A stretch of DNA of 64,000 nucleotides. Origin: Bolinopsis microptera (lineage: Eukaryota > Ctenophora > Tentaculata > Lobata > Bolinopsidae). A program made the translations under genes and the position numbers. Within the stretch, counting starts at the first letter, position 1, and each line of letters starts with the position of its first letter. The stretch spans positions 12,617,578-12,681,577 of the forward strand of contig NC_087073.1 of the NCBI RefSeq assembly GCF_026151205.1, written 5' to 3'. The notes beneath the pieces are model-generated. The model saw only the letters and a program-made list of their open reading frames with translations, did no database searches and had not been told where the DNA came from. Shown here piece after piece: positions 49,901-57,900 of this stretch.

Positions 49901-52011
49901 CTAGAACATGGCGGTTGGCGAGAAATGCTTCTACGCGCGTCGCGCGAGAGAGTATATTTCTGACTTAGTCGCCATGAGTCAATGATCACACAATGTATTC
50001 ACTACGTTCAGAACGTGATGAGTTTTAGTGAACGCATGTACAGAAAATTTTTAATGAACGTTCCGTACGTACACTACAACTAAGGTAATAAATGAGGGCT
50101 GAGTGCGAATATAAAGACAGTTGCGCCCAATCTAGATTTAGCTACCATGGGAAGATGACGAATCAAAACCAATTAAAAAACTGCTTAATCAGATACGACA
50201 GTTGCGCCCAATCGATATTAAAATCCCCCAATTATAATAAAAGTAAACTTGTGTAGTAGTTGTACAGCAATACTAAGGTAATGCCAATGGGACTACTGCG
50301 GACCCTCTACCGGCCAAACCTTGTTAACAAAGCCGCAGTCAAGGTTCAGTGAACGGTAGTTAAAAGCGCTTAAGGGACATAAGTCAAAGTGGTAGATCAA
50401 AATAATGTAGTGGACATCTTGACAAATGAGTAGTAGGTAGAATATATGGTTGCTCCTTCATAAATCGTCTTTTTCTCCGATAATAAATTGACATCAAGTC
50501 TTGAAAATTATTCGAGATTCTTCTCGAATAATTTTCAAGACTTGATGTAAATTTATTTATTATCAAAAATCGTACGATCATCACGATAGACGCAAAGCTA
50601 CGAAGAATAGTGCAGGAAATAAAAGGGAAAATTAGTTATCGAGGATAATATGAGATAAAATAGTGAATATATGCATTCTTCAGGGAGGACTGTAATATAG
50701 TATTCATCCGAAATTTATTTTTAGATTTCGCAGATTTATTTAACTTGTAAGTTGCAGGAGGGTCTCTGGCTTTATGCCAGAGCTTAGACGTAGCATCCTG
50801 GATAGTGGGTGTCTTCCACGAACAGTTTATGGTGTATTAAAAATGACTCAAGTACAAATTTAAGTACACCTAGCTTCGTTTGTCATCCACGAACTGAGTC
50901 TTTTAACTTAAGTTGCATGATTTAAGAACACACAAAAATATTTAAGTGCAACTTTGGGAGTCGAACTTAACCTGCACTTGGGTCTTGGGTGCAACTGACG
51001 TTTTGAGAATCTGACATGGCGAATCAGATCACGTCACTGATCGGGAACCTGTTAATGGCCTGTTAAGGTGTGGGAAACGGGCGCAACTGTCGGTAGGCCT
51101 CCGCAACAGATAACTGTTGGAATTGAGATGCGAGCATGGGGACTTTTATAGTATCAGACTTTTCGTCAAGTTCTGCTTCTTTGTCTTCGCGTTCGGTTGA
51201 AAACTTATAAAATAGCACTCTCCCAGCGAAATTCGCATATCCTAGTTTAGTCCTCCATATTTAATAATATTATCCTTTGTCCGAAACAACAGTTATACAG
51301 TATAATCTTGGCATATAAGTATAACTTATACTTATATGCCAAGATTCACACCCCATTCTTGTCATTATGGCGAGAAGTTTACTTTTGTAAGTAAAAATGG
51401 TGCAATTTATCATTATGCTCATGTTTAAGAATATTACTTTAATTAATTTACTTACTTTAACAATCAATTTTATCGACTAAATATTAACCGGGAGTTGGCA
51501 CTAATTGAGTAGTCAATGGTTACAATGGTGGTGATGTGAGTTTATCATTGATCGACAGATAATGTGGTAAATTCCACACGTCCGGAAAAATATGGTTGCC
51601 GTATGAGTGAGGGTGTACACACTTTTGATTTGTCCCAAAAATTATGGAACTTTAATTTTTTGAAATCCGCGACTTTCTTTCCATTTCAGTTATTAATTTT
51701 ATCTCATGTTATTCAGATTTTAAGATAAGGTCATGGTGACGTCACAGTGACGCACTTCAAAAGCAACCCTTAAATTTATTAATTGCTGAATGATGAAAGC
51801 TTGAAGCTATCGATTTAAAGCAATAAATACTTCTAAAACGATTTCATGAACGGTTTTGATAAGGTCACTTTCTCAAACCTACGGACCTTGTACGGCAGTG
51901 TCTCTGACTAACCTCTCCGCCTAACTCTGTATCATTTCAGTTGAGCTGATAGGAGAAGCCTCTGACTTGAGGAACAACGCTCGTGATATGATGACTAACC
52001 TCCTCGGATAA
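21613..52011 (+). CDS. Nuclear receptor (NR2-like ligand-binding domain, no zinc-finger domain seen), 13 exons
   Basis: Thirteen plus-strand exons with canonical acceptors and donors join in phase to give 1,575 bp, 524 residues plus stop: 21613-21690, 22410-22543, 24120-24223, 24444-24601, 25028-25226, 25755-25790, 31472-31536, 32117-32236, 32567-32731, 32852-33007, 46468-46585, 47661-47831, 51941-52011. The last five carry a nuclear-receptor ligand-binding domain: helix 3-5 (ELHQWATNLESFQ, then LLLLLKFAFKSS), helix 8 (EELELFMAIILFDP) and helix 10 (LLLLYPPLCTVRSAIIEHL, then ELIGEAS). It ends MMTNLLG, where the activation helix normally carries a Glu. About 300 residues lie before the domain, Gln/Ser-rich at first, then with aromatic and basic segments, yet no C4 zinc finger. 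Receptors without this domain are known from ctenophores. Exons 1-6 could belong to a separate gene, although the phases agree. Confidence 0.75.
22410..22543 (+). CDS. Nuclear-receptor exon 2
   Basis: Acceptor TTTCCTCAG and donor GTAAGT, phase 0 to 2. Gln, Ser, Pro and Thr-rich, probably disordered. Confidence 0.7.
24120..24223 (+). CDS. Nuclear-receptor exon 3
   Basis: Acceptor CTTTACAG and donor GTAAGT, phase 2 to 1. Contains SP and TP sites in a basic context (KKEIPRTPDSIKKSP), possible phosphorylation sites. Confidence 0.7.
24444..24601 (+). CDS. Nuclear-receptor exon 4
   Basis: Acceptor TTTGCTCAG, phase 1 to 0. Rich in Trp and Arg (SWVIKRLNNRITGRWTDI). The donor GTACAG overlaps the end of a MITE inserted at 24605. 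Confidence 0.7.
24605..24871. mobile_element. 267-bp TA-flanked MITE abutting a splice donor
   Basis: Inverted ends CAGTAAAACCCCGATTTACC and the complement of GAGTAAAACCCTGATTTACC, with TA on both sides (24603-24604 and 24872-24873). The TA duplication points to a Tc1/mariner or pogo-like transposase. Without the insertion, the intron would begin GTACCT instead of GTACAG. Relatives lie at 48599 and 54353. Confidence 0.8.
25028..25226 (+). CDS. Nuclear-receptor exon 5
   Basis: Acceptor CATTCTCAG and donor GTAGGT, phase 0 to 1. Contains only three Cys, too few and wrongly spaced for a C4 zinc finger. Confidence 0.7.
25755..25790 (+). CDS. Nuclear-receptor exon 6 (36-bp micro-exon)
   Basis: Acceptor TATTTCAG and donor GTATGT, phase 1 to 1, so it can be skipped without changing the frame. 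Encodes ESIIKNGGVAPS. Confidence 0.6.
25791..26830. other. Intron sequence
   Basis: No exon or RNA recognised. An 18-bp unit (ATTCTGCAAGGAATGCAC) is tandemly doubled near 26244. Confidence 0.3.
26831..27195. repeat. ~360-bp dispersed repeat, copy 2
   Basis: Second copy of the repeat at 12007-12370. It lies in the nuclear-receptor intron just upstream of the tRNA gene. Confidence 0.75.
27247..27319 (+). tRNA. tRNA-Arg (anticodon ACG)
   Basis: A 73-nt cloverleaf. The acceptor stem GGCCGCA pairs with TGTGGTC using G-U pairs. The D arm GCCCAATGGTTAAGGC follows. The anticodon stem CCTGC/GCAGG encloses the loop CTACGGA, so the anticodon is ACG, which reads CGN codons after A-to-I editing. The variable loop has five bases and the T arm is CCAGG-TTCGAGT-CCTGG. 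The internal promoters fit the consensus: A box TGGCCCAATGG and B box GGTTCGAGTCC. The gene has no intron and lies in the same orientation as the host gene. Confidence 0.95.
27320..27325 (+). terminator. RNA polymerase III terminator of the tRNA gene
   Basis: A run of six T begins right after the discriminator base of the tRNA, as expected for polymerase III termination. Confidence 0.8.
27326..31471. other. Large intron remainder
   Basis: No exon with supporting splice phases, no RNA gene and no bounded transposon recognised, although several short open frames occur by chance (for example 28951-29401 on the plus strand). Confidence 0.3.
31472..31536 (+). CDS. Nuclear-receptor exon 7
   Basis: Acceptor CCTATTTCAG and donor GTAAGG, phase 1 to 0. 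Basic hinge-like sequence (VSYRRRSDIYS). Confidence 0.65.
32117..32236 (+). CDS. Nuclear-receptor exon 8
   Basis: Acceptor TAATTGCAG and donor GTAAGG, phase 0 to 0. Reads as the linker before the ligand-binding domain (HPLVPRWPEEY). Confidence 0.7.
32567..32731 (+). CDS. Nuclear-receptor exon 9 (start of ligand-binding domain)
   Basis: Acceptor CATATTTAG and donor GTGGGA, phase 0 to 0. Ends with the helix-3 signature LTELHQWATNLESFQ. The Lys that usually follows Trp-Ala in the coactivator charge clamp is Thr here. Confidence 0.8.
32852..33007 (+). CDS. Nuclear-receptor exon 10 (helices 4-5)
   Basis: Acceptor ATTTCCAG and donor GTAATA, phase 0 to 0. Encodes TNSITLLLLLKFAFKSS, the helix 4-5 core of the domain. 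The next exon is 13.4 kb away because of the large insertion. Confidence 0.8.
34477..35012. repeat. Two tandem ~300-bp units inside the large element
   Basis: Two diverged direct copies (from about 34477 and 34777) share GGTAGAATATTGTC, CTCAAGTTTAACAATTTTAG, CTACGAAAAAGATCTG and GATGACGATTACCTAAC. A third unit begins again at 37426, so the LINE inserted within the array. Confidence 0.8.
35051..36478 (+). pseudogene. C-terminal half of an R2/Dong-type LINE protein (RLE domain intact)
   Basis: A 475-residue open frame that begins after the catalytic box of the reverse transcriptase. It contains the thumb region (DDGYKYLGI, VIRYGAGILSWN), then LMRIHGAHHPQ and GRGLHSIEE, which are typical of the R4/Dong/NeSL group. 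Near residues 287-304 is a CCHC knuckle (CRLC, then H and C). It is followed by the restriction-like endonuclease with KRWYEHRAE, RPDLLLVDK and IIDVAVPGD, the PD-(D/E)xK core that nicks the target. The frame is intact to the stop, but the missing catalytic Asp pair and N-terminal DNA-binding fingers show a 5'-truncated, non-autonomous copy. Confidence 0.85.
36583..37101 (+). repeat. Four spaced CTTGC-NNN-GCAAG hairpins in the LINE 3' UTR
   Basis: Perfect five-bp stems at 36583-36595, 36764-36776, 36921-36933 and 37089-37101. The loops differ (TAT, TCT, CCT, GCA), and each hairpin is followed by CCCTG and a TTCTTGT-like stretch. Spacing is about 160-180 bp. Constant stems with free loops suggest RNA structure under selection. 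Confidence 0.75.
37160..37262 (+). other. Structured 3' end of the LINE
   Basis: CCTCTGG...CCAGAGG and GACTGCC...GGCAGTC form two adjacent stems just before the TAA tail. By analogy with R2-type LINEs, this is a plausible recognition structure for the element's own reverse transcriptase. Confidence 0.6.
37359..37425. repeat. 18-bp tandem repeat
   Basis: Three full and one partial copy of AAAAAGAAAAATGTTCCT next to the LINE 3' junction. Confidence 0.9.
37685..40402 (-). mobile_element. Naiad Penelope-like element, copy 1 (5'-truncated)
   Basis: Shares its 3' UTR and reverse-transcriptase coding sequence with copies 2 and 3 and lies head to tail with copy 2. Its 5' end stops after the codons that follow the GIY-YIG domain, where it joins the 3' UTR of copy 2 at about 40400. 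Confidence 0.85.
38154..40402 (-). pseudogene. Naiad reverse transcriptase lacking the GIY-YIG domain
   Basis: The frame is open to 40505, but its first ~35 residues (a poly-Phe stretch) come from the antisense poly-A in the 3' UTR of copy 2, so the real element part starts near 40402. It contains a palm-type reverse transcriptase of the Penelope class: TYDFSTLYTSIPH, GIPMGTNAAPQIAN and the catalytic YQDDLIVF. The N-terminal endonuclease is missing through truncation, so the copy cannot move by itself. By eye, the coding part is nearly identical to copy 2, which implies a recent origin. Confidence 0.85.
40693..44637 (-). pseudogene. Naiad protein: N-terminal GIY-YIG endonuclease plus reverse transcriptase, interrupted
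   Basis: Two frames (44637 to 42617 and 41467 to 40693) are colinear and would join to 931 codons once the insertion is removed. Order: a Cys-rich start (Cys 27, 32, 35, 62, 67, 73, 78), then a GIY-YIG nuclease with IYL at 68-70, YIG at 82-84, an Arg/His pair in ASRISQHK, a Glu-rich helix near 140-146 and PYGLN near 156. The reverse transcriptase follows, with the YQDD box near residue 771. An endonuclease at the N-terminus rather than the C-terminus is the defining permutation of the Naiad/Chlamys clade. The insertion adds a stop within 85 bp. No in-frame TGA suggests a selenocysteine, unlike some Naiads. Confidence 0.88.
41468..42614. mobile_element. 1,147-bp TA-flanked non-autonomous element with repeated TGACAAAATTAGG
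   Basis: Ends GGGTAAAGCACATAATTTTG and the complement of GGGTAAGGCACGTAATTTTG. The TA is duplicated (41466-41467 and 42615-42616), shown directly by comparison with the uninterrupted copy 1. TGACAAAATTA-type motifs recur about eight times in both orientations, at the ends and inside. No open frame of note is present. The TA duplication suggests a Tc1/mariner-like transposase in trans. Confidence 0.92.
44707..45263 (-). mobile_element. Naiad Penelope-like element, copy 3 (3' end only)
   Basis: Contains the 3' UTR and the last ~25 codons of the reverse transcriptase, then breaks off at a perfect hairpin (45264-45310). It lies upstream of the coding region of copy 2, the position of a Penelope pseudo-LTR. 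Its poly-A stretches are shorter than in copies 1 and 2. Confidence 0.85.
45264..45310. repeat. Perfect 17-bp inverted repeat at the Naiad break
   Basis: Arms ATACCAGCTTAAACCCC and its complement around a 13-base loop. It sits exactly at the truncation of copy 3, so it may be part of the target or a small foldback insertion. Confidence 0.85.
45311..46467. other. Right flank of the large element and intron
   Basis: From 45340 to 45850 the TGTGACAAAG motif recurs five times (near 45358, 45523, 45674, 45751 and 45820). Beyond 45916 is ordinary intron with no exon recognised until 46468. Confidence 0.5.
46468..46585 (+). CDS. Nuclear-receptor exon 11 (helices 7-8)
   Basis: Acceptor CCTTACAG and donor GTAAGA, phase 0 to 1. 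Encodes EELELFMAIILFDP, the strongest nuclear-receptor signature in the gene. Confidence 0.85.
46586..47396. other. Intron sequence
   Basis: Nothing recognised. Confidence 0.3.
47397..47524 (-). CDS. Possible antisense exon of an unknown gene
   Basis: A 128-bp minus-strand segment between an acceptor CCGCAG and a strong donor GTAAGTCAC, open at phase 1 to 0, encoding LTADKKHLILSVFPDEEHAY and a WLEL end. No partner exon was found in the same intron, and I know no family for it. A chance open stretch remains possible. Confidence 0.25.
47661..47831 (+). CDS. Nuclear-receptor exon 12 (helices 9-10)
   Basis: Acceptor TGTTCGCAG and donor GTTTGT, phase 1 to 1. Encodes the charged helix 9 (SERVKQFRQETCDKLEAKL) and the helix-10 core SDLLLLYPPLCTVRSAIIEH. 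Confidence 0.85.
48141..48413 (-). CDS. Metallothionein-like protein, two exons, nested antisense
   Basis: Exon 1 (48413-48344) and exon 2 (48175-48141) join at phase 1 across a GTAAGA...TTTTCAG intron to give 34 residues with 14 Cys, in C-x-C and C-C pairs (MGCKCGSGCKC at the start, KKCCPCCNCS at the end). No aromatic residue or His is present. Such proteins bind Zn, Cd or Cu through Cys-thiolate clusters in the cytosol and buffer or detoxify metals. At 34 residues it is shorter than vertebrate metallothioneins (about 60), roughly one metal cluster. It lies wholly inside intron 12 of the nuclear-receptor gene on the opposite strand. One match to a metal-response core (GTGTGCA) sits about 1 kb upstream, too far to be convincing. 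Confidence 0.85.
48414..49711. other. Intron sequence with a MITE end fragment
   Basis: At 48599-48630 a lone CAGTAAAACCCCGATTTACC end matches the MITE at 24605. No partner end was found, so it is a remnant. Nothing else is recognised. Confidence 0.5.
49712..50085. mobile_element. 374-bp MITE with 8-bp target duplication
   Basis: Ends CTTAGTTGTAGTG and CACTACAACTAAG, flanked by TAATAAAT on both sides (49704-49711 and 50086-50093). The GTGAACG motif recurs inside near both ends. The 8-bp duplication suggests a hAT-like or Merlin-like transposase. Confidence 0.85.
50479..50564. repeat. Long hairpin, 27-bp perfect arms
   Basis: Arms at 50491-50517 and 50522-50548 are perfect complements around a 4-base loop and extend imperfectly to about 50479 and 50564. 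No target duplication seen. Confidence 0.88.
51304..51346. repeat. 43-bp palindrome, 21-bp arms
   Basis: Arms beginning AATCTTGGCATATAAG meet around a single central C at 51325. The perfect symmetry suggests a recent insertion or conversion. Confidence 0.9.
51941..52011 (+). CDS. Nuclear-receptor exon 13 (C-terminus)
   Basis: Acceptor ATCATTTCAG at phase 1, then VELIGEASDL and RDMMTNLLG before TAA. The last helix lacks the usual Glu. Confidence 0.85.
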
Positions 52012-54352
52012 TCAGCTCAAATATCACGCGTTATTCATGGTTACCGTGACGAATTGCCATGGTTACCTTGACGTCACGCCACGTGACGCATTGCTATGAC
52101 GTCACAGACCGCGTGTGGAGAACTCTAACTTGCACACTAACTATACAATTACAGACGAAACTGTATTATACACGCTTGCATGTATTCTTTGATATACTTA
52201 AGACTTCTACTATGCACATATGCAAAGAATGTTTTCACGATAAAATGGAAGGTATCCTCAACGTTTTTGGATGTACTTTGATCTTGTTTTGTTTTGAATT
52301 GGAGTGTTGCAAATGTGAGGGTTGGTGTCTGTTCTTGTCAGAGCCGAATGATAACGTCCCATTCTACTTTAGTTGTAGTGTAAACTGAGATAACCCCAGC
52401 GGAGGATTGCTCCAAGCCTCAGGAAAATATGTCTGTGGTTCGGAAATATCCTATTCCATGTGGAATGACATGTTAGGAAACGACTGAAATCATCTGACCT
52501 CTAGGGTAGTCTGGGGCGTTAAGATTGGATATTGTTAGCTGAAGTAATGGCTGTTATTTGTTCACGATTTTTCTGTTAGGACATCTTTGTTGTTGAGCAA
52601 CCGGAATTTTGATCTAAAAAAGAGTGCTTTTGGAACAGCTTTTTATTCTCTCTGAAGATAAGTTTTAAATTATTACTATTACTATTCATGCTGCAACCGT
52701 TTTACCGTTATTCAAACAGTGCAGTTCAAATATATGTTATTCAATATTACCGCTCCAAGATACTTAGCGATACTTGTAGTATGCGCATTAAAATGTATCT
52801 ATATTTTGCTTGATATTGAAGTGAATTCTCTCTGAAAATGCAGCTGTCACTCGATGGCTCTGCAGACTCAGAGGACCTTTTCTTTCGTGATGAAATAATA
52901 CGCTTTTTTTGTTAGAGCGACATCTCTATTTTGAGATTTATTGTTTTTAAATTTAGATGTAGTATGCTGTATCATTTACTAATAGGGTCATTATATAATG
53001 TTGGCTTACGTTTTATGTATGTAAATTTTGTACTCTTCGGCCCTATACAGTTTACATTCGCTAAAAACTATAGATAGATTAAAAGATTTACATTATTATT
53101 GTAAATTAGTTCCTTAGAATTTATGATCTTAAATATGAAATAGTACCGTATTACATTCATGTATTTTAGCTGTGAAACATTGTAAATCTTATTAATTGTA
53201 ACCCACAAAATCCACGAATCCAGTTGTAGCGTTTCCAGCTGCTAATCACTAATACAATCCACAAGAAAATGTATCTTATCTCAGCATTCAATACTTACGT
53301 ATATTTAGAACTCGATTTCAAATTTGACGACATATTTGGCGTCAACTTTTAGTGCAGTTAGCAGTATAACCCTAATGACCGAAATATCAAATTTGCGGCA
53401 TCACCCTGATTACAGGTTATAAAAACCGGAGAAGATCGGTTCCACAATGTTTCACAGTGTCTTCCTATACAGCTCAAAACTTTTAATGTGATTGTTATAA
53501 TCCAGTCCTGTTTATGTATTATACATTCCTTAACTTTCTAGTTAGATAGTGGTAGATTTAGGGTGTTCGGATATTGGGGATCTAGAAGATTCGCTGGTTG
53601 TTATTAGTGATTAGTGATTAGCTATGAGGATGATTGTTTTTCAGAAAAAAGGGCACATACACTGCTTTTAACAATTTATAAGTTTTTATGTCGGAATTTT
53701 TATTGATAAAATGAGTTATATTTTGCTCGCCAGGCGCTCTTAGTTATTTTATTTTAAAGCTGAAAATGTTGCACGTTATTAGAGTTGCTGCTCGGTGCGC
53801 CCAAGTCACCAACTCGCCGAGTGCTGTCAGAAGTAAAAGTGATTGTTAAGACTAAAATTTTTGTCGAATATCCGCATTGCTGTTCTAAATTTTAAAAGCG
53901 TGTTTTATTTTTATCACCGTATTTAATAAGATGGGACTTTAGAGAGCCGTTTCTGTTACAGATACATTATAGTTGGCTCGTATTTTACAGAAAAGAAAAA
54001 AATTAGTCCCACACCGGACAAAGATCTATATTTGTGATTTCTGGAACTGGTTCAAGACTCAAGTCATTTTCTTTTGATATGTAAGTATTGAAAAATAAAA
54101 CAATTTCTTAGTCATGTGTGCAAGATTAGATATTTTTCAAAATATTTACATAGTAATAGTATTTACAAGCACTTTTAGATCCGACCAAACGTCACCTGAC
54201 TATTGGCCCACTCTGATAAAACTATGATAAAACTATAAATTAGAGTAATTTACAGAAAAATAATCTACCTATTAAATCTTATGTAATCTATAAAACTAAA
54301 AGAACCATCATCAATTTTCAATCGTGACAGTCTGAGTTACGTGACTCATACA
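52012..54352. other. Downstream region between the nuclear receptor and CIMAP1
   Basis: Convergent intergenic space that presumably contains the receptor 3' UTR. No clear AATAAA was found near the stop. A 109-residue open frame at 52059-52388 overlaps this UTR and has no recognisable domain. I do not call it. Confidence 0.3.
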
Positions 54353-54647
54353 CAGTAAAACGCCGATTCCCATCACATTATTTCTTTCCCCAAGTTTACA
54401 GATCACATGATTTTTCACAGCCCCATGACGTGTCCATCAAGCTTGCCAGGCCCCTGAGTTCACGAATCTACCCAAGTTTCTTGAGTGCTCCAATGAACTA
54501 CAGAAGTCCTTGATTGGACACCTGAACTGTGCCGAAACCACGTGATCTGACTGGCAGTAAGGCAGTTGTGACTCTCAATTTTAAAACATGGATCTACCGT
54601 GCAGCTTGCCTTCCCCAACTTCTGTGGTATTAATCGGGGTTTTACTG
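54353..54647. mobile_element. 295-bp MITE of the CAGTAAAAC family
   Basis: Inverted ends CAGTAAAACGCCGATT and the complement of CAGTAAAACCCCGATT. Same family as 24605-24871, more diverged, with no intact TA duplication. Confidence 0.65.
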
Positions 54648-54810
54648 TGAAATGAGCTGCTTAGTATGTCAATAGACTTCGTTCATATAAAATAAAACTA
54701 ATGATAAAAATTGCAAGATATTTTCCTAAAAAGAAAACAAAATTCTGAAGCATTAAAATTGCAAGATCTATATATTTATAAATCTATAATGGTATCTGGT
54801 AATGGTATCG

Positions 54811-54900
54811 CTATTCCCTGCACGCTGGCATCATGGCCATGTACTCAGAATGCCTCACTCCGAAAGAGAATTTCGGGGCTATGTCTCTGTTAACTACTAC
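54811..54900 (-). CDS. CIMAP1: CIMAP1 exon 6 (C-terminus)
   Basis: Acceptor TTTGCAG, phase 0, 29 codons plus stop. Encodes the conserved FSFGVRHSEY end of the family. Confidence 0.9.
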   Translation of the reverse strand, partial: VVVNRDIAPKFSFGVRHSEYMAMMPACRE

Positions 54901-57900
54901 CTGCAAATTAAGTGGGTTGAATAATTTCAATGTGATGTAACAACAATTGAAACCTGGCGTGGGGGCCTTCAAGGTAATTTCTTAAAAGGCTATGTAGTAT
55001 GTAGAATTGAAACAAGACTTACTTTTTCTGGTGTATAAGTCCCTGGTCCGGGTTTCTTTGTTGCATCATTAGGAAGATAGTTCCTTCCATTCATCGAGTA
55101 AGTTGGGCTCTTGTATTTGTAGACCGAAGGTATGATAGTTTTATATGAACCAGGTCCCGGGGTCTGAAATATAGTAGACTTCAAAACTGGAATTCACATC
55201 GAAGTTAAACATACATATCCAGTTTACAAACAGCACTTGGATTACGCGCCGCGTCAATCTGCAACTTTCTGTTACAGTAAACTTTACAACTTGCATTTTG
55301 TTTATAAAAGTTGCAACGCGCGCTCCAACATAAATATTAAATAATCTGAGCATACCACTGTTCCTATGGAAACGGGTTATTTTAAGGTCAACCGTATTCA
55401 ATTAGATCAATGGGAAGGTCATTAATATCTAAGGCCGTTCATAGGGTAGATTTATACAACAATAACATAATATGGTTACGAGAACTAGATCTGTGAATAA
55501 TCATTGTGAGTAAAGATGCCGATTCTTTGAAAATATATCTACAGACAGTAGTATCGTCATACCCATGAATAAACCTGTGGAAAATGGCACTGAAAAATTA
55601 CATTCACAACTCATTCAGAATCTGATATGCTCCCTGAAAATGCATCATTTATACGGCTTCATGGCAATCCATTTGAGAAAATTAGGCAATAGCAAAGTAA
55701 CAAATAAGACCCGACCCCAACCAATTTTTTAAGCGTATGAGGTTCACGTTTGTGTCATATAAATGTGAATTTTGTTTGTTCTGGAAAATTCTAGGTTCAA
55801 ATTTGGTTGTGATACTTAACAGTTTCCTGCACCGGCGATGCCAGATACTAAACATCAATACTAAATCTTAATGTAGAAATATGATATGGTTAAATGTTAG
55901 GCCTGGTTCGAAATACACCATGGCAACCAATCATTATCATACATAAAGGAATGCACAAGTGATGACCTTATTGTTTTAGGAGCAGTCTTTCTAACATGTT
56001 CCATACAATTAAAGAAAATATATTCTGTCTATTCTATGTTGTCGTTTTAGCGATGCTCCACTTATGTCAGATAAGGAAACTTGCTGTAAATCCACAGATA
56101 TGTCAGCATCTAGTACTTGCTATATATTGTAAAGTTGTTAACTTAAAATACCGATTACTTCTTATCTACACAATATATGTTAAAGCAATAATGTTAAAGA
56201 TATTATAAAATTCAAAATAAAATTACCCGTCTCAAGTCCTCGTGGAAGCTCCCAATTTTGCTTCTTCCGGTCATGGAGTAAGCAGGCGCAGATGAGCGAG
56301 CTGAAAGAACTTGGGCATAGGTTAAATGTAAAAGTTATCAATTAAAATACATCAAAGAGGTTTGGCAACCATTTATAACAATCATCAAAGGATTCTTGAC
56401 AGTGAGTATTTAACAGTTAAACTGAAAATCGTTTGGACACACCTTGAGGCTATAAATAGATATAGTGCTTAAATTCGGTTCACGTACTGTAGTGCGACAC
56501 GTACTCTAGTGCGACACGTACCCTAGTGCGAAACCTCCAAGATCGACACTGTCGCACTAGAGTACGCTACCTGGACTGTAGTGCGACATGTACCCTAGTG
56601 CGACAGAGAATTTTCAAGGCCGACACTGTCGCACTACAGTGCGCTGCCTGGACTGTAATGCGACACGAACTAAAGTGCGACAGCCGACAACACACTTTAC
56701 ACATTCGATAAAAATTTGACTTTCCATTTTTAAGTTTTAATGACAAGAGTGTAGTCGTGAATGATGAGGTTAAATATAAAATCAAAGATTACAATCACAA
56801 TATTCAATTCAAAATCATTGTTCCAACACACTTCAAATAATCCATTCTGTCATAATCATCGTAGCTATCAATCACAGCGTTCAAGCGACGGTCGTAATCG
56901 GTCCATATACAAACAACAACACAACAACAAGCAAAGGAACCCATCTCCGAGGCTGTTCGCTGCTTTGGTAGAATCATCGTGACCTTATATATGGCCCAAG
57001 CATATGAACTTGTTATCCCAATCGGAGATATACCTTCATACGATGCGTGTGATAGGAATGAGGATCATATGCTGCTTACGAGTTACCCAGTGGATCACAC
57101 ACTGCATACGTGGCTCGAACTGACCCGAAGGAATTATGATCAGTGGATCACTTCGAAATAAGTGACGTGAACCGACCCGACGAATCACTTAATGGTCCAT
57201 AAGAAGGATAGGATGTGACCTGAACTTGGAAAAAAGTCAGGATATTTTTTCGCACTAGAGTACGCTACCTGGATCGTAGTGCGACACGTACTGTAGTGCG
57301 ACAGAGGGTGTTTTTGTCGGACTTCGCACTAGAGTACGTGTCGCACTAGAGTACGTGTCGCACTACAGTACGATTACCCTTAAATTCACGGCTCACGCTC
57401 TTCATTACAAAATGACATGGAGATGAGTTGGAGATCTGCCAGGATTTTAATAAAGTTATTAAACTAGCCCTATCTCAAGAACATAACCATTTAAAATGAC
57501 ACACTTGTGAAAAGTGACCTTCGCACAAACACTTGCATATTATAATCTTACATCCAACTGTATAACACATTTGAGATCTGCTTGTTCATATCATTGCTTT
57601 ATCACTTAACGATCCCTTGCATATAGGCCACAATAAGTACTTTAAAAGCCTATAACATCACGACAGTCTTCAATAATAGTTTCCTGTTTGCTATCTAATG
57701 TACACTGTACAGACTGTTCACGACAGATTGCTGTTAAAATATGAACTGTGGTTAAGCTCTGTTTAAAATGTGGAGTTATCATCTTATCATCAAATTGTGC
57801 ACATGCAAACAATTCATTATAGTTGGGCAGCATTAAAACCAGTCTTAATAATCACGAGAAAATGAGTGATTGTGCAAGTTATTATACCGCAAACCAATAC

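Noticed and set aside
52059-52388. 109-residue plus-strand open frame
   Set aside because: It starts 48 bp after the receptor stop, so it lies in the probable 3' UTR. No domain or splice evidence.
54711-54893. 60-residue plus-strand open frame
   Set aside because: It is the antisense of the last CIMAP1 exon, which has splice sites and a clear family match.
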